Source of the DNA: Maricaulis sp.
GTDB taxonomy: Bacteria > Pseudomonadota > Alphaproteobacteria > Caulobacterales > Maricaulaceae
Assembly (NCBI RefSeq): GCF_017642925.1
Contig: NZ_JAEPOL010000008.1
Location: forward strand, 62,001-126,000
Direction of reading: 5' to 3'
Length of the DNA: 64,000 bases
Part shown: positions 33,475 through 43,298 of the stretch, one piece after another
Layout of the letters: each line of letters begins with the position of its first letter
Position numbering within the stretch: position 1 is the stretch's first letter
The notes under the pieces: model-generated
Told to the model about the DNA's origin: nothing
Databases searched by the model: none
Seen by the model: only the letters and a program-made list of their open reading frames with translations
Made by a program: the position numbers and the translations under genes

Positions 33475-34269
33475 ATGCTGCACGCCGTGACTGATTCATC
33501 TGCATCCGGGCCGGTTTCAGGCCAAGAGAACCCGCCGCAATTCCGGCGGGTTCTGCTCAAGATTTCCGGCGAAGCCCTGATGGGCGACCAGAATTACGGG
33601 ATCGATATGCCGACGGCAGATCGCATCGCGTCCGAGGTCGCCGAGGCCGTGCGCGCCGGTACCGAAATCTGCCTGGTGATCGGCGGCGGAAATATCTTCC
33701 GCGGTCTCACCGGTGCCGCCAAGGGCATGGACCGGGCCGCAGCCGACTATATGGGCATGCTGGCGACCGTGATGAATGCGCTGGCCATGCAGACCGCGCT
33801 GGAACGCATCGGCATCCAGACGCGCGTCCAGTCCGCCATTCCCATGACCACGGTGTGCGAGCCCTATATCCGGCGCCGCGCCACCCGTCATATGGAAAAG
33901 GGCCGGGTGGTGATCTTCGCCGCGGGTACGGGCAATCCCTTTTTCACGACCGATACGGCTGCAGCCCTGCGCGCGGCCGAGATGGGCTGCGATGCGCTGC
34001 TCAAGGGCACGCAGGTCGACGGTGTCTATTCCGACGATCCGCGCAAGAACCCGAATGCCGAGCGCTATGATCAGCTCGACTATCTCGACGTGCTGACGCG
34101 CGACCTCAAGGTGATGGATGCCTCGGCGGTGACGCTGATGCGGGAAAATGCCATTCCGATCGTCGTCTTCAGCATTCACGAGAAGGGCGGCCTGGCCCGC
34201 GTCCTGGCTGGCCAGGGCGTGTGCACCATGATCGGCAAGCCGCGGCCCGCTCCGTCAGCTGGCAAATAA
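33475..34269 (+). CDS. pyrH: uridylate kinase
   Basis: Phosphorylates UMP to UDP. The 264-aa product has [19 protein letters not shown] and the C-terminal [17 protein letters not shown] of the family. The N-terminus is uncertain. ATG 33475 and GTG 33487 are both in frame, neither has a Shine-Dalgarno, and the first lies against the tsf terminator. Homologues usually start about 15-20 residues later, close to the FRRVLLK segment. A leaderless or re-initiating start is possible. Confidence 0.95.
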   Translation: MLHAVTDSSASGPVSGQENPPQFRRVLLKISGEALMGDQNYGIDMPTADRIASEVAEAVRAGTEICLVIGGGNIFRGLTGAAKGMDRAAADYMGMLATVMNALAMQTALERIGIQTRVQSAIPMTTVCEPYIRRRATRHMEKGRVVIFAAGTGNPFFTTDTAAALRAAEMGCDALLKGTQVDGVYSDDPRKNPNAERYDQLDYLDVLTRDLKVMDASAVTLMRENAIPIVVFSIHEKGGLARVLAGQGVCTMIGKPRPAPSAGK

Positions 34270-34285
34270 CAGGAAAGAGCAAGCC

Positions 34286-34852
34286 ATGAGCGACGATATC
34301 GATTTCGACGAAGCCGACCTCAAGCGGCGCATGGACGGGGCGATCGAGGCCCTGCGCAAGGAATTCGGCGGTCTGCGCACCGGCCGCGCCAGCGCCGGCC
34401 TGCTCGATCCGATCAAGGTCGAGGCCTATGGCACGCCGACCCCGATCAACCAGGTCGCCACGGTCTCGGTTCCCGAACCGCGCATGATCTCGGTCCAGGT
34501 GTGGGACCGGACCATGGTCGCCGCCGTGGACAAGGCGATCCGCAATTCCGGTATCGGCCTGAACCCGGTGATGGAAGGCCAGCTGCTGCGCATTCCGATC
34601 CCGCCGCTCAACGAGGAGCGCCGCGCCGAGATCGCCAAGCTGGCCGGCACCTATGCCGAACATGCCCGCGTCGCCGTGCGCAATGTGCGCCGCGACGGCA
34701 TGGACGCGCTGAAGAAGATGGAAAAGGATGGCGTGCTGTCCGAGGACGAGCACAAATCCTTCGCCGAGGACGTGCAGAAACTGACGGACGATGCGATCAA
34801 GCGGATCGATGAGAGCCTGAAGACCAAGCAAGAAGAAATCATGCAGGTCTGA
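34286..34852 (+). CDS. frr: ribosome recycling factor
   Basis: Splits post-termination ribosomes together with EF-G. The 188-aa product has the expected three-helix-bundle sequence with [37 protein letters not shown] and the C-terminal [18 protein letters not shown] precedes the ATG. It lies 16 nt after pyrH, the usual neighbour. Confidence 0.97.
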   Translation: MSDDIDFDEADLKRRMDGAIEALRKEFGGLRTGRASAGLLDPIKVEAYGTPTPINQVATVSVPEPRMISVQVWDRTMVAAVDKAIRNSGIGLNPVMEGQLLRIPIPPLNEERRAEIAKLAGTYAEHARVAVRNVRRDGMDALKKMEKDGVLSEDEHKSFAEDVQKLTDDAIKRIDESLKTKQEEIMQV

Positions 34853-34875
34853 TCCCCCGCTTGCGGAGCGAACCC

Positions 34876-35613
34876 ATGACCGACGACGCTTCCGCTTCCC
34901 AGCCGGGGCCCGCCCATGTGGCGATCATCATGGACGGCAATGGCCGCTGGGCGAAGTCCCGCGGCCGGCCGCGGGCCTTCGGGCACCGGCGCGGCGTCGA
35001 GACCGTGCGCAAGGCGGTCGAGACCGCCGGCGATCTCGGCGTGCGCTATCTGACCCTGTTCTCGTTCTCGACGGAAAACTGGAACCGTCCGGCCGACGAG
35101 GTCGGGGCGCTGTTCCAGCTCATGAAAACCTATGTCGAGGCCGATCTCGAACAGCTCGCCGCGCGCGGCGTGCGGATCCGTATCATCGGCCGCCGCGACA
35201 ATCTGGGCGAGGACATCAAGGCGATCATCGAACGGGCCGAGACGCAGACCGCCGCAAACGACCGGTTTCACCTCACCATCGCCTTCAATTACGGCGGACG
35301 TGACGAGCTGGTGCGCGCAGCGCGGACGCTGGCGCGTGCCGCGCGGGATGGCGGGATCGATCCCGACACCATCGACAATACAGCCTTCGAGCAGGCCCTC
35401 GACACGCATGGCCTGCCCGATGTCGATCTTTTGATCCGCACCAGCGGGGAAGAGCGCATTTCCAACTTCCTGCTGTGGCAGCTGGCCTATGCCGAACTGC
35501 TCTTTCTGGATGTCTTGTGGCCTGATTTCTCGGCCGCGCATTTCGCCGATGCGGTCGAAGCCTTCAAGCAGCGCAGCCGGCGCTATGGTGGGCTCGATGC
35601 CGGCGCGGCGTGA
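34876..35613 (+). CDS. uppS: isoprenyl (undecaprenyl) diphosphate synthase
   Basis: cis-Prenyltransferase that makes the C55 lipid carrier for peptidoglycan and lipopolysaccharide synthesis. The 245-aa product has the catalytic IIMDGNGRWAKSRG (Asp20), FSTENWNRP, and the C-terminal IRTSGEERISNFLLWQLAY. The ATG at 34876 has GGAG 6-7 nt upstream and is preferred over the TTG at 34861. Its end overlaps the cdsA start. Confidence 0.96.
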   Translation: MTDDASASQPGPAHVAIIMDGNGRWAKSRGRPRAFGHRRGVETVRKAVETAGDLGVRYLTLFSFSTENWNRPADEVGALFQLMKTYVEADLEQLAARGVRIRIIGRRDNLGEDIKAIIERAETQTAANDRFHLTIAFNYGGRDELVRAARTLARAARDGGIDPDTIDNTAFEQALDTHGLPDVDLLIRTSGEERISNFLLWQLAYAELLFLDVLWPDFSAAHFADAVEAFKQRSRRYGGLDAGAA

Positions 35614-36400
35614 CCCGGTCTTCCAGCGCCGTCTGATTTCGGCGCTGCTGCTGGGACCGCTGGCCCTGGTCCTGTTATGGATGGGCGGGCTGGTCTTCAC
35701 CGCCTGGGTGGCGGCCTTTGCTGCGGCCATGGCCTGGGAATGGATCCAGATGTCCGACCCCAAGGCGCCGCCGGTCGCCTATGCCATTGCCTGCGCCACG
35801 GCGTCCGGCGCGGTCCTGCTGGCGGGTGAGACCTCGACCCAGGATGCGCTGTTCTGGGGTGCTGCGGGTACGCTGGCGGCCGGTATCGAGCGCTGGCGGC
35901 GCGGCTGGTCGATCGAGGTTCTCGGCGTGCTCTACGTGTCGCTGGCTGCGGGATTGCTCGCCTCCATGCGCGCCGAGCCGGAACACGGCCTGCCGATGGT
36001 GGTGCTGCTGTTTGCCATCGTTTGGGCTGCGGACAGTCTGGCGTATATTGCGGGCACCTGGCTGGGCGGTCCGAAACTCGTGCCCCAGGCCAGTCCCAAC
36101 AAGACCTGGTCCGGCTTTATTGCCGGGCTTGCCGCCGGAACCGCTGCGGGCGTTGCCGCCGGCGCGGTCTTCGATCTCAACCTGCCGGTGGTGGCCGTCT
36201 TTGCGGCGGTCGTCGCCGTCGCATCCGTGCTGGGCGATCTGGCGATGTCCCTGTTCAAGCGCAGTTTCAACGTCAAGGATTCCGGAACGCTGATTCCGGG
36301 CCATGGCGGCGTGCTGGATCGTGTGGACGCGTTGATGCTGGCCGTGATTACCGCCGTGCTGTTCCAGCGTGTGATCCCGCTGGGCTGGGGGGCGGCATGA
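35597..36400 (+). CDS. cdsA: phosphatidate cytidylyltransferase
   Basis: Makes CDP-diacylglycerol, the precursor of all phospholipids. The 267-aa integral membrane protein has several hydrophobic helices and the CDP-alcohol signature KRSFNVKDSGTLIPGHGGVLDRVDA near the C-terminus, plus PNKTWSGFIAG. The ATG at 35597 (GGTGGG upstream) overlaps the uppS end; another ATG at 35585 is in frame. Its stop overlaps the dxr start. Confidence 0.95.
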   Translation: MPARRDPVFQRRLISALLLGPLALVLLWMGGLVFTAWVAAFAAAMAWEWIQMSDPKAPPVAYAIACATASGAVLLAGETSTQDALFWGAAGTLAAGIERWRRGWSIEVLGVLYVSLAAGLLASMRAEPEHGLPMVVLLFAIVWAADSLAYIAGTWLGGPKLVPQASPNKTWSGFIAGLAAGTAAGVAAGAVFDLNLPVVAVFAAVVAVASVLGDLAMSLFKRSFNVKDSGTLIPGHGGVLDRVDALMLAVITAVLFQRVIPLGWGAA

Positions 36401-37611
36401 CCGCGCCCCGCCGTATCAGTGTTCTCGGCGCCACCGGCTCGGTCGGACTGGCCACGCTCGACCTGGTCGCCCGGGCTGCGCCGGGGACGTTTGACGTGGT
36501 CGCTCTGACCGCGCGGACCAATGCGGTGGAACTGGCGCGTCAGGCGATCCGGCACCGGGCTTCGCATGTCGCGATCGCAGACCCCGCTGCCGCGCCGGAG
36601 CTGCGCGAGGCCCTGGCCGGGCATCCCGGTATCGCGATCGGTGTCGGCGAGGACGCTGTCTGCGAGGCAGCAGCAGTACCGGCTGACTGGACGATGGCCG
36701 CCATTGTCGGGGCAGCCGGCTTGCGGCCCACACTGGAAGCCGTCCGCCAGGGCGCCGCGCTGGCCTTTGCCAACAAGGAATGCCTGGTCTGCGCCGGGCC
36801 GCTCTTCATGCAGGAAGCGGCGCGCTGCGGCGCGGCGCTGCTGCCGGTGGACAGCGAGCACAATGCCGTTTTCCAGGTGTTCAACGGGGCACACAGGTCT
36901 GCGATCCGCTCGATCACGTTGACGGCGTCGGGCGGGCCTTTCCGCACCTGGCCGCTCGAACGCATGGCGGCCGCCAGCCGCACCGATGCGCTGACCCATC
37001 CGACCTGGTCGATGGGGGCCAAGATCACCATCGACAGCGCGTCGATGATGAACAAGGGGCTGGAGATCATCGAGGCCTGCTGGCTGTTCGACCTGCCGCC
37101 GGAACAGGTCGAGGTGGTGGTGCATCCCCAGTCCATCGTGCACGGCCTTGTCGAATACGCCGATGGCAGCCTGCTGGCGCAGCTGGGTTCGCCGGACATG
37201 CGCACGCCGATCGCCAGTGCGCTGGCCTGGCCGGAGCGCATGGAGGCGCCGGTCGAGCGTCTCAGACTGGACCAGATCGCGCGGCTGGAGTTCGAGGCGC
37301 CGGATCCTGTGCGGTTTCCGGCCATCCGCCTGGCCCGCGATGCGATCCGGGCCGGGGGGATTGCGCCCGCCGTGCTGAACGCCGCGAATGAAATTGCAGT
37401 CGAGGCGTTCCTGGCCGGGCGGATCGGCTTCCTTGACATCACCGCGAGTGTTGAAGAGGTTCTGGCGCTCGCTCAGGCGGATGCGGACATGCCGCGCGCG
37501 CTTGCGGCCTTCGAGGATGTGTTCGCCATCGACCGGCGGGCCCGCGAGCTGGCACGCGACTTGATTGGTGGCCTGTCAGTGGAAACGAGATCACGGAACA
37601 CGATGTTATGA
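36397..37611 (+). CDS. dxr: 1-deoxy-D-xylulose 5-phosphate reductoisomerase
   Basis: Second step of the MEP isoprenoid pathway, feeding the UppS reaction encoded just upstream. The 404-aa product has the NADPH motif GATGSVG at 11-17, ANKECLVCAG, the metal-binding LPVDSEHNAVFQ, LTASGGPFR, and MGAKITIDSASMMNKGLE. The ATG overlaps the cdsA stop (ATGA), and the stop overlaps the rseP start. Confidence 0.97.
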   Translation: MTAPRRISVLGATGSVGLATLDLVARAAPGTFDVVALTARTNAVELARQAIRHRASHVAIADPAAAPELREALAGHPGIAIGVGEDAVCEAAAVPADWTMAAIVGAAGLRPTLEAVRQGAALAFANKECLVCAGPLFMQEAARCGAALLPVDSEHNAVFQVFNGAHRSAIRSITLTASGGPFRTWPLERMAAASRTDALTHPTWSMGAKITIDSASMMNKGLEIIEACWLFDLPPEQVEVVVHPQSIVHGLVEYADGSLLAQLGSPDMRTPIASALAWPERMEAPVERLRLDQIARLEFEAPDPVRFPAIRLARDAIRAGGIAPAVLNAANEIAVEAFLAGRIGFLDITASVEEVLALAQADADMPRALAAFEDVFAIDRRARELARDLIGGLSVETRSRNTML

Positions 37612-38786
37612 GCCTGATCGGCACCGGCTTTCTCACGATTTTCTCATTCGTCTTCCTGATCTCGATCGTCGTCGTGATCCACGAGCTCGGCCACTACTGG
37701 GCCGGCCGCATGTGCGGTGTGCATGCTGAAGCCTTTTCCATGGGGTTCGGCCCGACCATCGCCTCCTGGCGCGACAAGCGCGGCACGGTCTGGCGCATCG
37801 CGGCCTTTCCCCTTGGCGGATATGTGAAGTTCCTGGGCGATGCAGGCGCTGCGAGCGAGCCGGACGCCGAAAAACTCGACGAGATTCGCCGGCGCATGGG
37901 GCCGGATGCCGACAAGTGCTATCATTTCAAACCGCTCTGGCAGCGCGCTTTCGTGACGGCGGCGGGTCCGATCGCCAACTTCATCCTGGCCATCTTCATC
38001 TTCGCCAGCCTTGCCTTGGCGCTGGGCGGGGCGCCCTACCAGCCGCCGGTCGTCGGAACCGTGGCTGAAGACAGCGCCGCTGCAGACGCCGGCTTCCAGG
38101 TCGGTGACCGCATTGTCGCGATCAACGGCACGGGCATCGATTCCTTCGACGATATCGTGACGGAAGTCGTCTGGCGGCCGGGCGAGGAAATGCGCTTCGA
38201 CGTCGAACGCGCCGGCGAGATGATCGTGCTCCGGGCTGCGCCACGGGCGACCGAGGTTGAAGATCGTTTCGGCGGCACACGGACGCTTGGCCGCCTCGGT
38301 CTGGGTTCGGTCATGACGCCGCCATTGCGCGAAAGCTATAACCCCGTCACGGCCATCGGCTATGGTGTCGACCGGACCTGGACGGCGGTGTCGATGACCG
38401 CGCGCTATGTGATCCGCGTCGTCACGGGCCGCGTCTCGCCGGAATTGCTCAACGGGCCGGTGGGAATCGCGACGGCGGCCGGCCAGACGGCCGTGACCAG
38501 TGTCGAAGCGGGCGGAAATGCCGGCGAAAGCACTTTCTTGCTGCTTGTTAATCTCGTGCATCTGGCAGGCTTCCTGTCGGTTGGACTGGGTTTGGTGAAT
38601 CTTCTACCGATCCCCATCCTCGACGGCGGCCATCTGGTGTATTACGCCTATGAGGCGGTTGCCCGGCGTCCGCTGAGCATGAAAGCGCAGGCCATCGGAT
38701 TCCGGGTGGGACTTGCACTTGTGCTCGGTATGATGCTTGTAGCGACCTGGAATGACCTGAATTACCTGCTCGGGCAGATTTTCTGA
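37608..38786 (+). CDS. rseP: site-2 protease RseP/MmpA family
   Basis: Intramembrane zinc metalloprotease for regulated proteolysis of membrane proteins; the Caulobacter homologue MmpA cleaves PodJ. The 392-aa product has the HELGH site at 25-29 in the first helix, a single PDZ domain at about 125-210, and the second active-site motif NLLPIPILDGGHL near 335. The start overlaps the dxr stop. Confidence 0.95.
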   Translation: MSLIGTGFLTIFSFVFLISIVVVIHELGHYWAGRMCGVHAEAFSMGFGPTIASWRDKRGTVWRIAAFPLGGYVKFLGDAGAASEPDAEKLDEIRRRMGPDADKCYHFKPLWQRAFVTAAGPIANFILAIFIFASLALALGGAPYQPPVVGTVAEDSAAADAGFQVGDRIVAINGTGIDSFDDIVTEVVWRPGEEMRFDVERAGEMIVLRAAPRATEVEDRFGGTRTLGRLGLGSVMTPPLRESYNPVTAIGYGVDRTWTAVSMTARYVIRVVTGRVSPELLNGPVGIATAAGQTAVTSVEAGGNAGESTFLLLVNLVHLAGFLSVGLGLVNLLPIPILDGGHLVYYAYEAVARRPLSMKAQAIGFRVGLALVLGMMLVATWNDLNYLLGQIF

Positions 38787-38812
38787 CCGGGCCCAGCAAG
38801 CGGCGATCTTCC

Positions 38813-41194
38813 ATGGCGAGTGTTCTGCGTATTCTCTTCGCAGCCCTTTTGACTGTGACATTGCCGGCCATCGCGCCGGCCCAGCAATCCGGTGTGGAAG
38901 AGACTCCGCAAGCGGCCCCGGAAGCCCAGGCCCGGCCGGTGATCCGGCAGATCCTGGTTGAGGGCAATCAACGGGTCGAAGCCGATACCGTTCTGTCCTA
39001 CCTGCTGATCCAGCCGGGGCAGACTTTCGATACCCGCCTGGTCAACCTGTCGATCCAGACCCTGATGGCGACCGGCCTGTTTTCGGACGCGCAATTCGAG
39101 GATCGCGGCGAGCTCGTTGTCGTCCGCGTCCAGGAAAACCCGATCATCAACCGGGTGATCCTCGAGGGCAACAGCGCCATTGACGACGACAAGATTACCG
39201 ACGAGATCGAGGCCCAGCCGCGCGCGATCTTCACGCGGGCTCGCGTCCAGTCTGACGTCCAGCGCATCATCGAGGTCTATCGCCGGTCCGGCCGTTTTGC
39301 GGCTTCCGTGACGCCGAAGATCGTCGAGCAGCCACAGAACCGCGTCGATCTGATTTTCGAGATTTCCGAAGGTCCGGTGACCGGCGTTCGCCGCATCAAC
39401 TTCATCGGCAATGAGAGTTTCTCCGACCGCCGTCTGCGCCGCGAACTGGTGACGCGCGAATCGCGCTGGTGGCGGTTCTTCTCGTCGAACGACAATTACG
39501 ATCCGGACCGTCTGGAATACGACCAGGAATTGCTGCGCCAGTTCTACATGAACCAGGGCTATGCGAACTTCCGGGTTCTCTCCGCGGTCGCCGAGCTGAC
39601 GCCGGACCAGGAAAGCTTCTACATCACGCTCACCATCGACGAGGGCGAAATCTTCAACTTCGGCGAAGTCACCGTGTCGACCGAGATCGAGGACCTCAAC
39701 GAGGAATTCCTTGCCGCGACCCTGCCGATCCGGGAAGGCGACCTCTATCGCGGTGAACTGATCGAGAGCGGCATCGACCAGCTGACCTTTGCCGCCGGTG
39801 CCGCAGGCTATGCCTTTGTCAACATTTCGCCGCGCACGACGCGTAATCGCGAAGACCGGACCGTCGATATCGAGTTCGTGATCGACGAAGGGCCGCGCGT
39901 CTATATCGAGCGCATCGACATTGTCGGGAATACCCGGACGCTGGACCGCGTGATCCGCCGGGAGCTGGACATTGTGGAGGGCGACGCCTTCAACCAGGTC
40001 CTGATTGACCGGTCGCGCAACAATGTGCGGCGCCTGGGCTTCTTCGAGGAAGTCGAAGTCAACGAGACGCCGGGCTCCGCGCCGGACCGGGCGCGTGTCC
40101 AGGTGGCCGTGACCGAGCAGCCGACCGGCGAACTGGCCTTCGGCGCTGGCTTCTCCTCGACCGATGCCTTCCTGGTCGACCTGTCGATCTCGGAGCGGAA
40201 CCTGCGGGGCCGCGGCCAGTTCCTGCGCTTCCGCATCTCGGCCAGCTCGAACCGCGAATCGATCGATATCCGCTTTACCGAGCCGCGCTTCCTGGACCGC
40301 AATCTGGCCGCCGGCTTCGACCTCTTCCGCGTCAATTCGGACTTCCTCTCGGAAGCCTCCTTCCAGACCGAATCGACCGGTGCCAGCGTGCGTCTCGGCT
40401 TCCCGGTGACGGCGTCGACCAATCTGCAACTGGGCTACACGCTGCGAACCGACAATGTGCTGGTCTATTCGTCGGCCTCGCAGGCCCTGCTCAACCAGGC
40501 CGGCGAGCGCACGACGTCCGTGCTCACCTATACGCTCAACTGGTCGCGTCTGAACGACCCGATCGAGCCGAGCCGCGGCTATCGCCTGCAGTTCTCGCAA
40601 GGTTTTGCCGGCATTGGCGGGGATGTCCGCTATGTCCGGTCTGAAGTCGAGGGTGCCATCTACCGGCCGGTCCTCCCGCGCCTGTTCGACAACAACATCA
40701 TCGCGAGCTTCACGATGAATGGCGGTTTCGTTCAGCCGTGGGGCGGGGATACCGTCCGCATCAATGACCGCTTCTTCAAGGGCGGCAATTCGTTCCGCGG
40801 CTTCGAGGTGGCGGGTATCGGCCCGCGCATCGTGACCCGGAACGCAGAGACGGGCGAGTTGACCCGGGGCGATGCCCTGGGCGGTCGCCTGTACGCAGTC
40901 GGGGCGTTCGAGGTGTCCTTCCCGACCGGGTTGCCGGAGCAGTACGGGGTCCGAGCCAGTGTCTTCACCGAATTCGGTACACTGGGGCTCCTCGATACTC
41001 CCGACCAGATCGACGAAGGGGCCGCCGGGACAGCTTTCACGATCGACGACATGGCCCTGCGGGCCTCCGCCGGCGTGAGCATTTTCTGGGATTCACCTTT
41101 CGGACCGGTGCGTTTCGACTTTGCCGAGGCCTTCATTCGCGAGGACTACGACAGAGCCGAATTCTTCCGGTTCAGCACGAGAACAGGGTTCTAA
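38813..41194 (+). CDS. bamA: outer membrane protein assembly factor BamA
   Basis: Core of the outer-membrane beta-barrel assembly machine. The 793-aa product has a signal peptide (to about residue 23), five POTRA repeats to about 420, and a 16-strand barrel. The L6-loop motif appears as FRGF in GNSFRGFEVAGIG, and the protein ends in TRTGF, a typical C-terminal beta signal. It is 26 nt after rseP and 4 nt before the skp gene. Confidence 0.97.
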   Translation: MASVLRILFAALLTVTLPAIAPAQQSGVEETPQAAPEAQARPVIRQILVEGNQRVEADTVLSYLLIQPGQTFDTRLVNLSIQTLMATGLFSDAQFEDRGELVVVRVQENPIINRVILEGNSAIDDDKITDEIEAQPRAIFTRARVQSDVQRIIEVYRRSGRFAASVTPKIVEQPQNRVDLIFEISEGPVTGVRRINFIGNESFSDRRLRRELVTRESRWWRFFSSNDNYDPDRLEYDQELLRQFYMNQGYANFRVLSAVAELTPDQESFYITLTIDEGEIFNFGEVTVSTEIEDLNEEFLAATLPIREGDLYRGELIESGIDQLTFAAGAAGYAFVNISPRTTRNREDRTVDIEFVIDEGPRVYIERIDIVGNTRTLDRVIRRELDIVEGDAFNQVLIDRSRNNVRRLGFFEEVEVNETPGSAPDRARVQVAVTEQPTGELAFGAGFSSTDAFLVDLSISERNLRGRGQFLRFRISASSNRESIDIRFTEPRFLDRNLAAGFDLFRVNSDFLSEASFQTESTGASVRLGFPVTASTNLQLGYTLRTDNVLVYSSASQALLNQAGERTTSVLTYTLNWSRLNDPIEPSRGYRLQFSQGFAGIGGDVRYVRSEVEGAIYRPVLPRLFDNNIIASFTMNGGFVQPWGGDTVRINDRFFKGGNSFRGFEVAGIGPRIVTRNAETGELTRGDALGGRLYAVGAFEVSFPTGLPEQYGVRASVFTEFGTLGLLDTPDQIDEGAAGTAFTIDDMALRASAGVSIFWDSPFGPVRFDFAEAFIREDYDRAEFFRFSTRTGF

Positions 41195-41198
41195 AGTT

Positions 41199-41798
41199 AT
41201 GAAATTTATCAAGTCTCTCCTTCTTCTTCCGGTGATGATCGCCGGGCTGGCCGCGCCGGTGCTGGCGCAGCAGCCGAACATCGCGGTCATGAACGAGGAA
41301 CGTGTCCTGCGCGAAAGCGCTGCCGGTCAGCACATCCAGACCCGCATGCAGGAAATCGCCCGGGAAATCGACGCCGAGCTGACTGCCATGGGCCAGCCGA
41401 TCCAGCAGGAAACCGAGCGTCTGAACGCGGAAACCGCGTCCATGACGCCGCAGGCCATCCAGCAGCGCCCGGACCTGATGCAGCGTATCGAAGCGCTCAA
41501 CCAGCAGGCCCAGCAATTCGAACTGGCCCGCCGTGCGCGTCAGCAGGAAATCGTCCAGACCGAGCGTCAGGCCATGCGTCCGATTTATGATGCTCTGGGT
41601 CCGATCCTGGAAGCCGTCGTGGCGGAACGCGATATCGACATCCTGGTCGACCGCGCCAACCTGGTCTTCGCGTCGCCGGACGTCGACATTTCCGCCGATG
41701 TGATCGGCCGCCTCAATGCGCAGGTGCCGACCGTGACCGTGACGCGCGTCCGCGTATCGCAGGAAGCGGCGGCCGGGGCTGGCCAGCAGCAGCAATAA
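41199..41798 (+). CDS. skp: OmpH/Skp family periplasmic chaperone
   Basis: Periplasmic holdase that escorts outer-membrane proteins to the Bam complex. The 199-aa product has a signal peptide with cleavage likely after VLA (residue 23), then NIAVMNEERVLRESAAGQ and a long helical Gln/Glu/Arg-rich coiled coil. The tail ends in a run of glutamines. The ATG at 41199 comes 4 nt after the bamA stop; an upstream in-frame start inside bamA is a shadow. Confidence 0.92.
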   Translation: MKFIKSLLLLPVMIAGLAAPVLAQQPNIAVMNEERVLRESAAGQHIQTRMQEIAREIDAELTAMGQPIQQETERLNAETASMTPQAIQQRPDLMQRIEALNQQAQQFELARRARQQEIVQTERQAMRPIYDALGPILEAVVAERDIDILVDRANLVFASPDVDISADVIGRLNAQVPTVTVTRVRVSQEAAAGAGQQQQ

Positions 41799-41811
41799 GA
41801 CGGCACGGACC

Positions 41812-42849
41812 ATGGCCGATCCGCGTTTCTTCGACGGACTTGGACCGCTGACGCTCAACGAGATCGCCGCACTTTCGGGTGCGGCGATTTCCGATTCTGC
41901 GTCCGGTTCAGACACTGTGTCCGAGGTCGCGCCGATCAGCGAGGCCCGTCCGGGGTGCCTGTGCTATCTCGAAAACGGGCGTCTTCTCAAAGCCTATCCG
42001 GACATCCGTTTGGACGATGTGGTGATGCTGGCACCGGCCAGCCTGGCCGCCGCCCTGTCCGAACGCGGCGCCAAAGTGCTGGTGCACGCGCAGCCGCGTG
42101 CTGCATTCGGGCGCGCGGTTCCCGGTCTTTTCCGGCCGCGCGCGATGCCGGTCGAGCATGCCGTCGATCCATCCGCCCGCATCGCCCCCGGCGCCCAGCT
42201 GGGCGTGGGCACGGTGATCGGCGCCGACGCAGAGATCGGCGCGAACGTCATGATCGGGCCGGGCAGTGTGATCGGGCCCGGCTGCCGTATCGGTGCGGGC
42301 AGCCGTATCGGTCCCCGCGTGGTCATCCAGTGCGCGGATTTTGGCGAAAACTGCAACATTCTTTCAGGAGCCGTGATTGGCGAGGCGGGCTTCGGTGCCG
42401 CAGTATCCGACGCGGGTCTCGTCGATATGCCGCATCTGGGCACGGTCGAGATCGCGGCGTCGGTGACCATCGGTGCCAATAGCTGTGTCGACCGGGGGCT
42501 GTTCGGTCCGACGCGGATCGGGGAGGGCACCAAGATCGATAATCTCTGCCATATCGGTCACAACTGCCAGGTCGGCCGCAATGTCGCCATGGCGGCCTTT
42601 GCCGGCGTATCGGGCAGTTGCGTGATCGAGGATGATGTGATGTTCGGCGGCCGGGTCGGCCTGCAGGACCACATCACGATCGGCAAGGGCGCGCGGATCG
42701 GCGGCAATTCGGCCCTCGCGGAAAGCGTGCCGGCCGGCGAAACCTGGATGGGCGACCCCGCCCAGCCGCTGCGCCAGTATTTGCGCCAGGTCTCCGAAGT
42801 GCGCCGCCTGGCCCGGCGCGATGCAAGAACATCAAAAAAGAAGGACTGA
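41812..42849 (+). CDS. lpxD: UDP-3-O-(3-hydroxyacyl)glucosamine N-acyltransferase
   Basis: Third committed step of lipid A synthesis. The 345-aa product has an N-terminal uridine-binding domain (to about 110) and a left-handed beta-helix of hexapeptide repeats rich in GxxxIGxxxxIGP units. It also has the family segment DNLCHIGHNCQVGRN holding the catalytic His. It lies 13 nt after skp and 5 nt before fabZ. Confidence 0.96.
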   Translation: MADPRFFDGLGPLTLNEIAALSGAAISDSASGSDTVSEVAPISEARPGCLCYLENGRLLKAYPDIRLDDVVMLAPASLAAALSERGAKVLVHAQPRAAFGRAVPGLFRPRAMPVEHAVDPSARIAPGAQLGVGTVIGADAEIGANVMIGPGSVIGPGCRIGAGSRIGPRVVIQCADFGENCNILSGAVIGEAGFGAAVSDAGLVDMPHLGTVEIAASVTIGANSCVDRGLFGPTRIGEGTKIDNLCHIGHNCQVGRNVAMAAFAGVSGSCVIEDDVMFGGRVGLQDHITIGKGARIGGNSALAESVPAGETWMGDPAQPLRQYLRQVSEVRRLARRDARTSKKKD

Positions 42850-42854
42850 CCGGC

Positions 42855-43298
42855 GTGTCCGACCGGATTGAACACAACGAAATCCTGAAACTCCTGCCGC
42901 ACCGTTACCCCTTCCTCCTCATCGACGCTGCCGAGGACTACCGCGCTGGCGAATCGATCGTGGGGCTGAAGGCCGTAACGGCGAACGAGCCCTTCTTTCC
43001 GGGTCATTTCCCCGGCAATCCGGTGATGCCCGGCGTGCTGATGATCGAGGCCATGGCCCAGGCCGGTGCCGTGCTGATGTACAAGACGCTGAAGGCCGCG
43101 CCCGATTCGGCGACGGTCTATTTCATGGGCGCCGACAAGGTGCGGTTCCGTTCGCCGGTCCGTCCCGGGATGATGCTGCGCATGCCGGTCTCGGTAACCG
43201 CAGCGCGCCATGGCGTCTTCAAATTCAAGGGCGAGGTCTTTGCCGACGGCGTGCGTGCCGTGCAGGCGGAATTCTCTGCCAAGGCGGTAGAACACTGA
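42855..43298 (+). CDS. fabZ: 3-hydroxyacyl-ACP dehydratase
   Basis: Dehydratase of fatty-acid elongation. The 147-aa hot-dog-fold protein has the catalytic His51 and Glu65 in [12 protein letters not shown] and LMIEAMAQ. The start is GTG at 42855, supported by the usual N-terminal sequence [20 protein letters not shown]. The stop overlaps the lpxA start by one base. Confidence 0.97.
   Translation: MSDRIEHNEILKLLPHRYPFLLIDAAEDYRAGESIVGLKAVTANEPFFPGHFPGNPVMPGVLMIEAMAQAGAVLMYKTLKAAPDSATVYFMGADKVRFRSPVRPGMMLRMPVSVTAARHGVFKFKGEVFADGVRAVQAEFSAKAVEH

Noticed and set aside
38762-40600. A 612-codon minus-strand frame over bamA, and similar long frames over gltA, gltX, tpiA and pyrG
   Set aside because: The real genes are complete and motif-bearing; the opposite frames show only biased composition.
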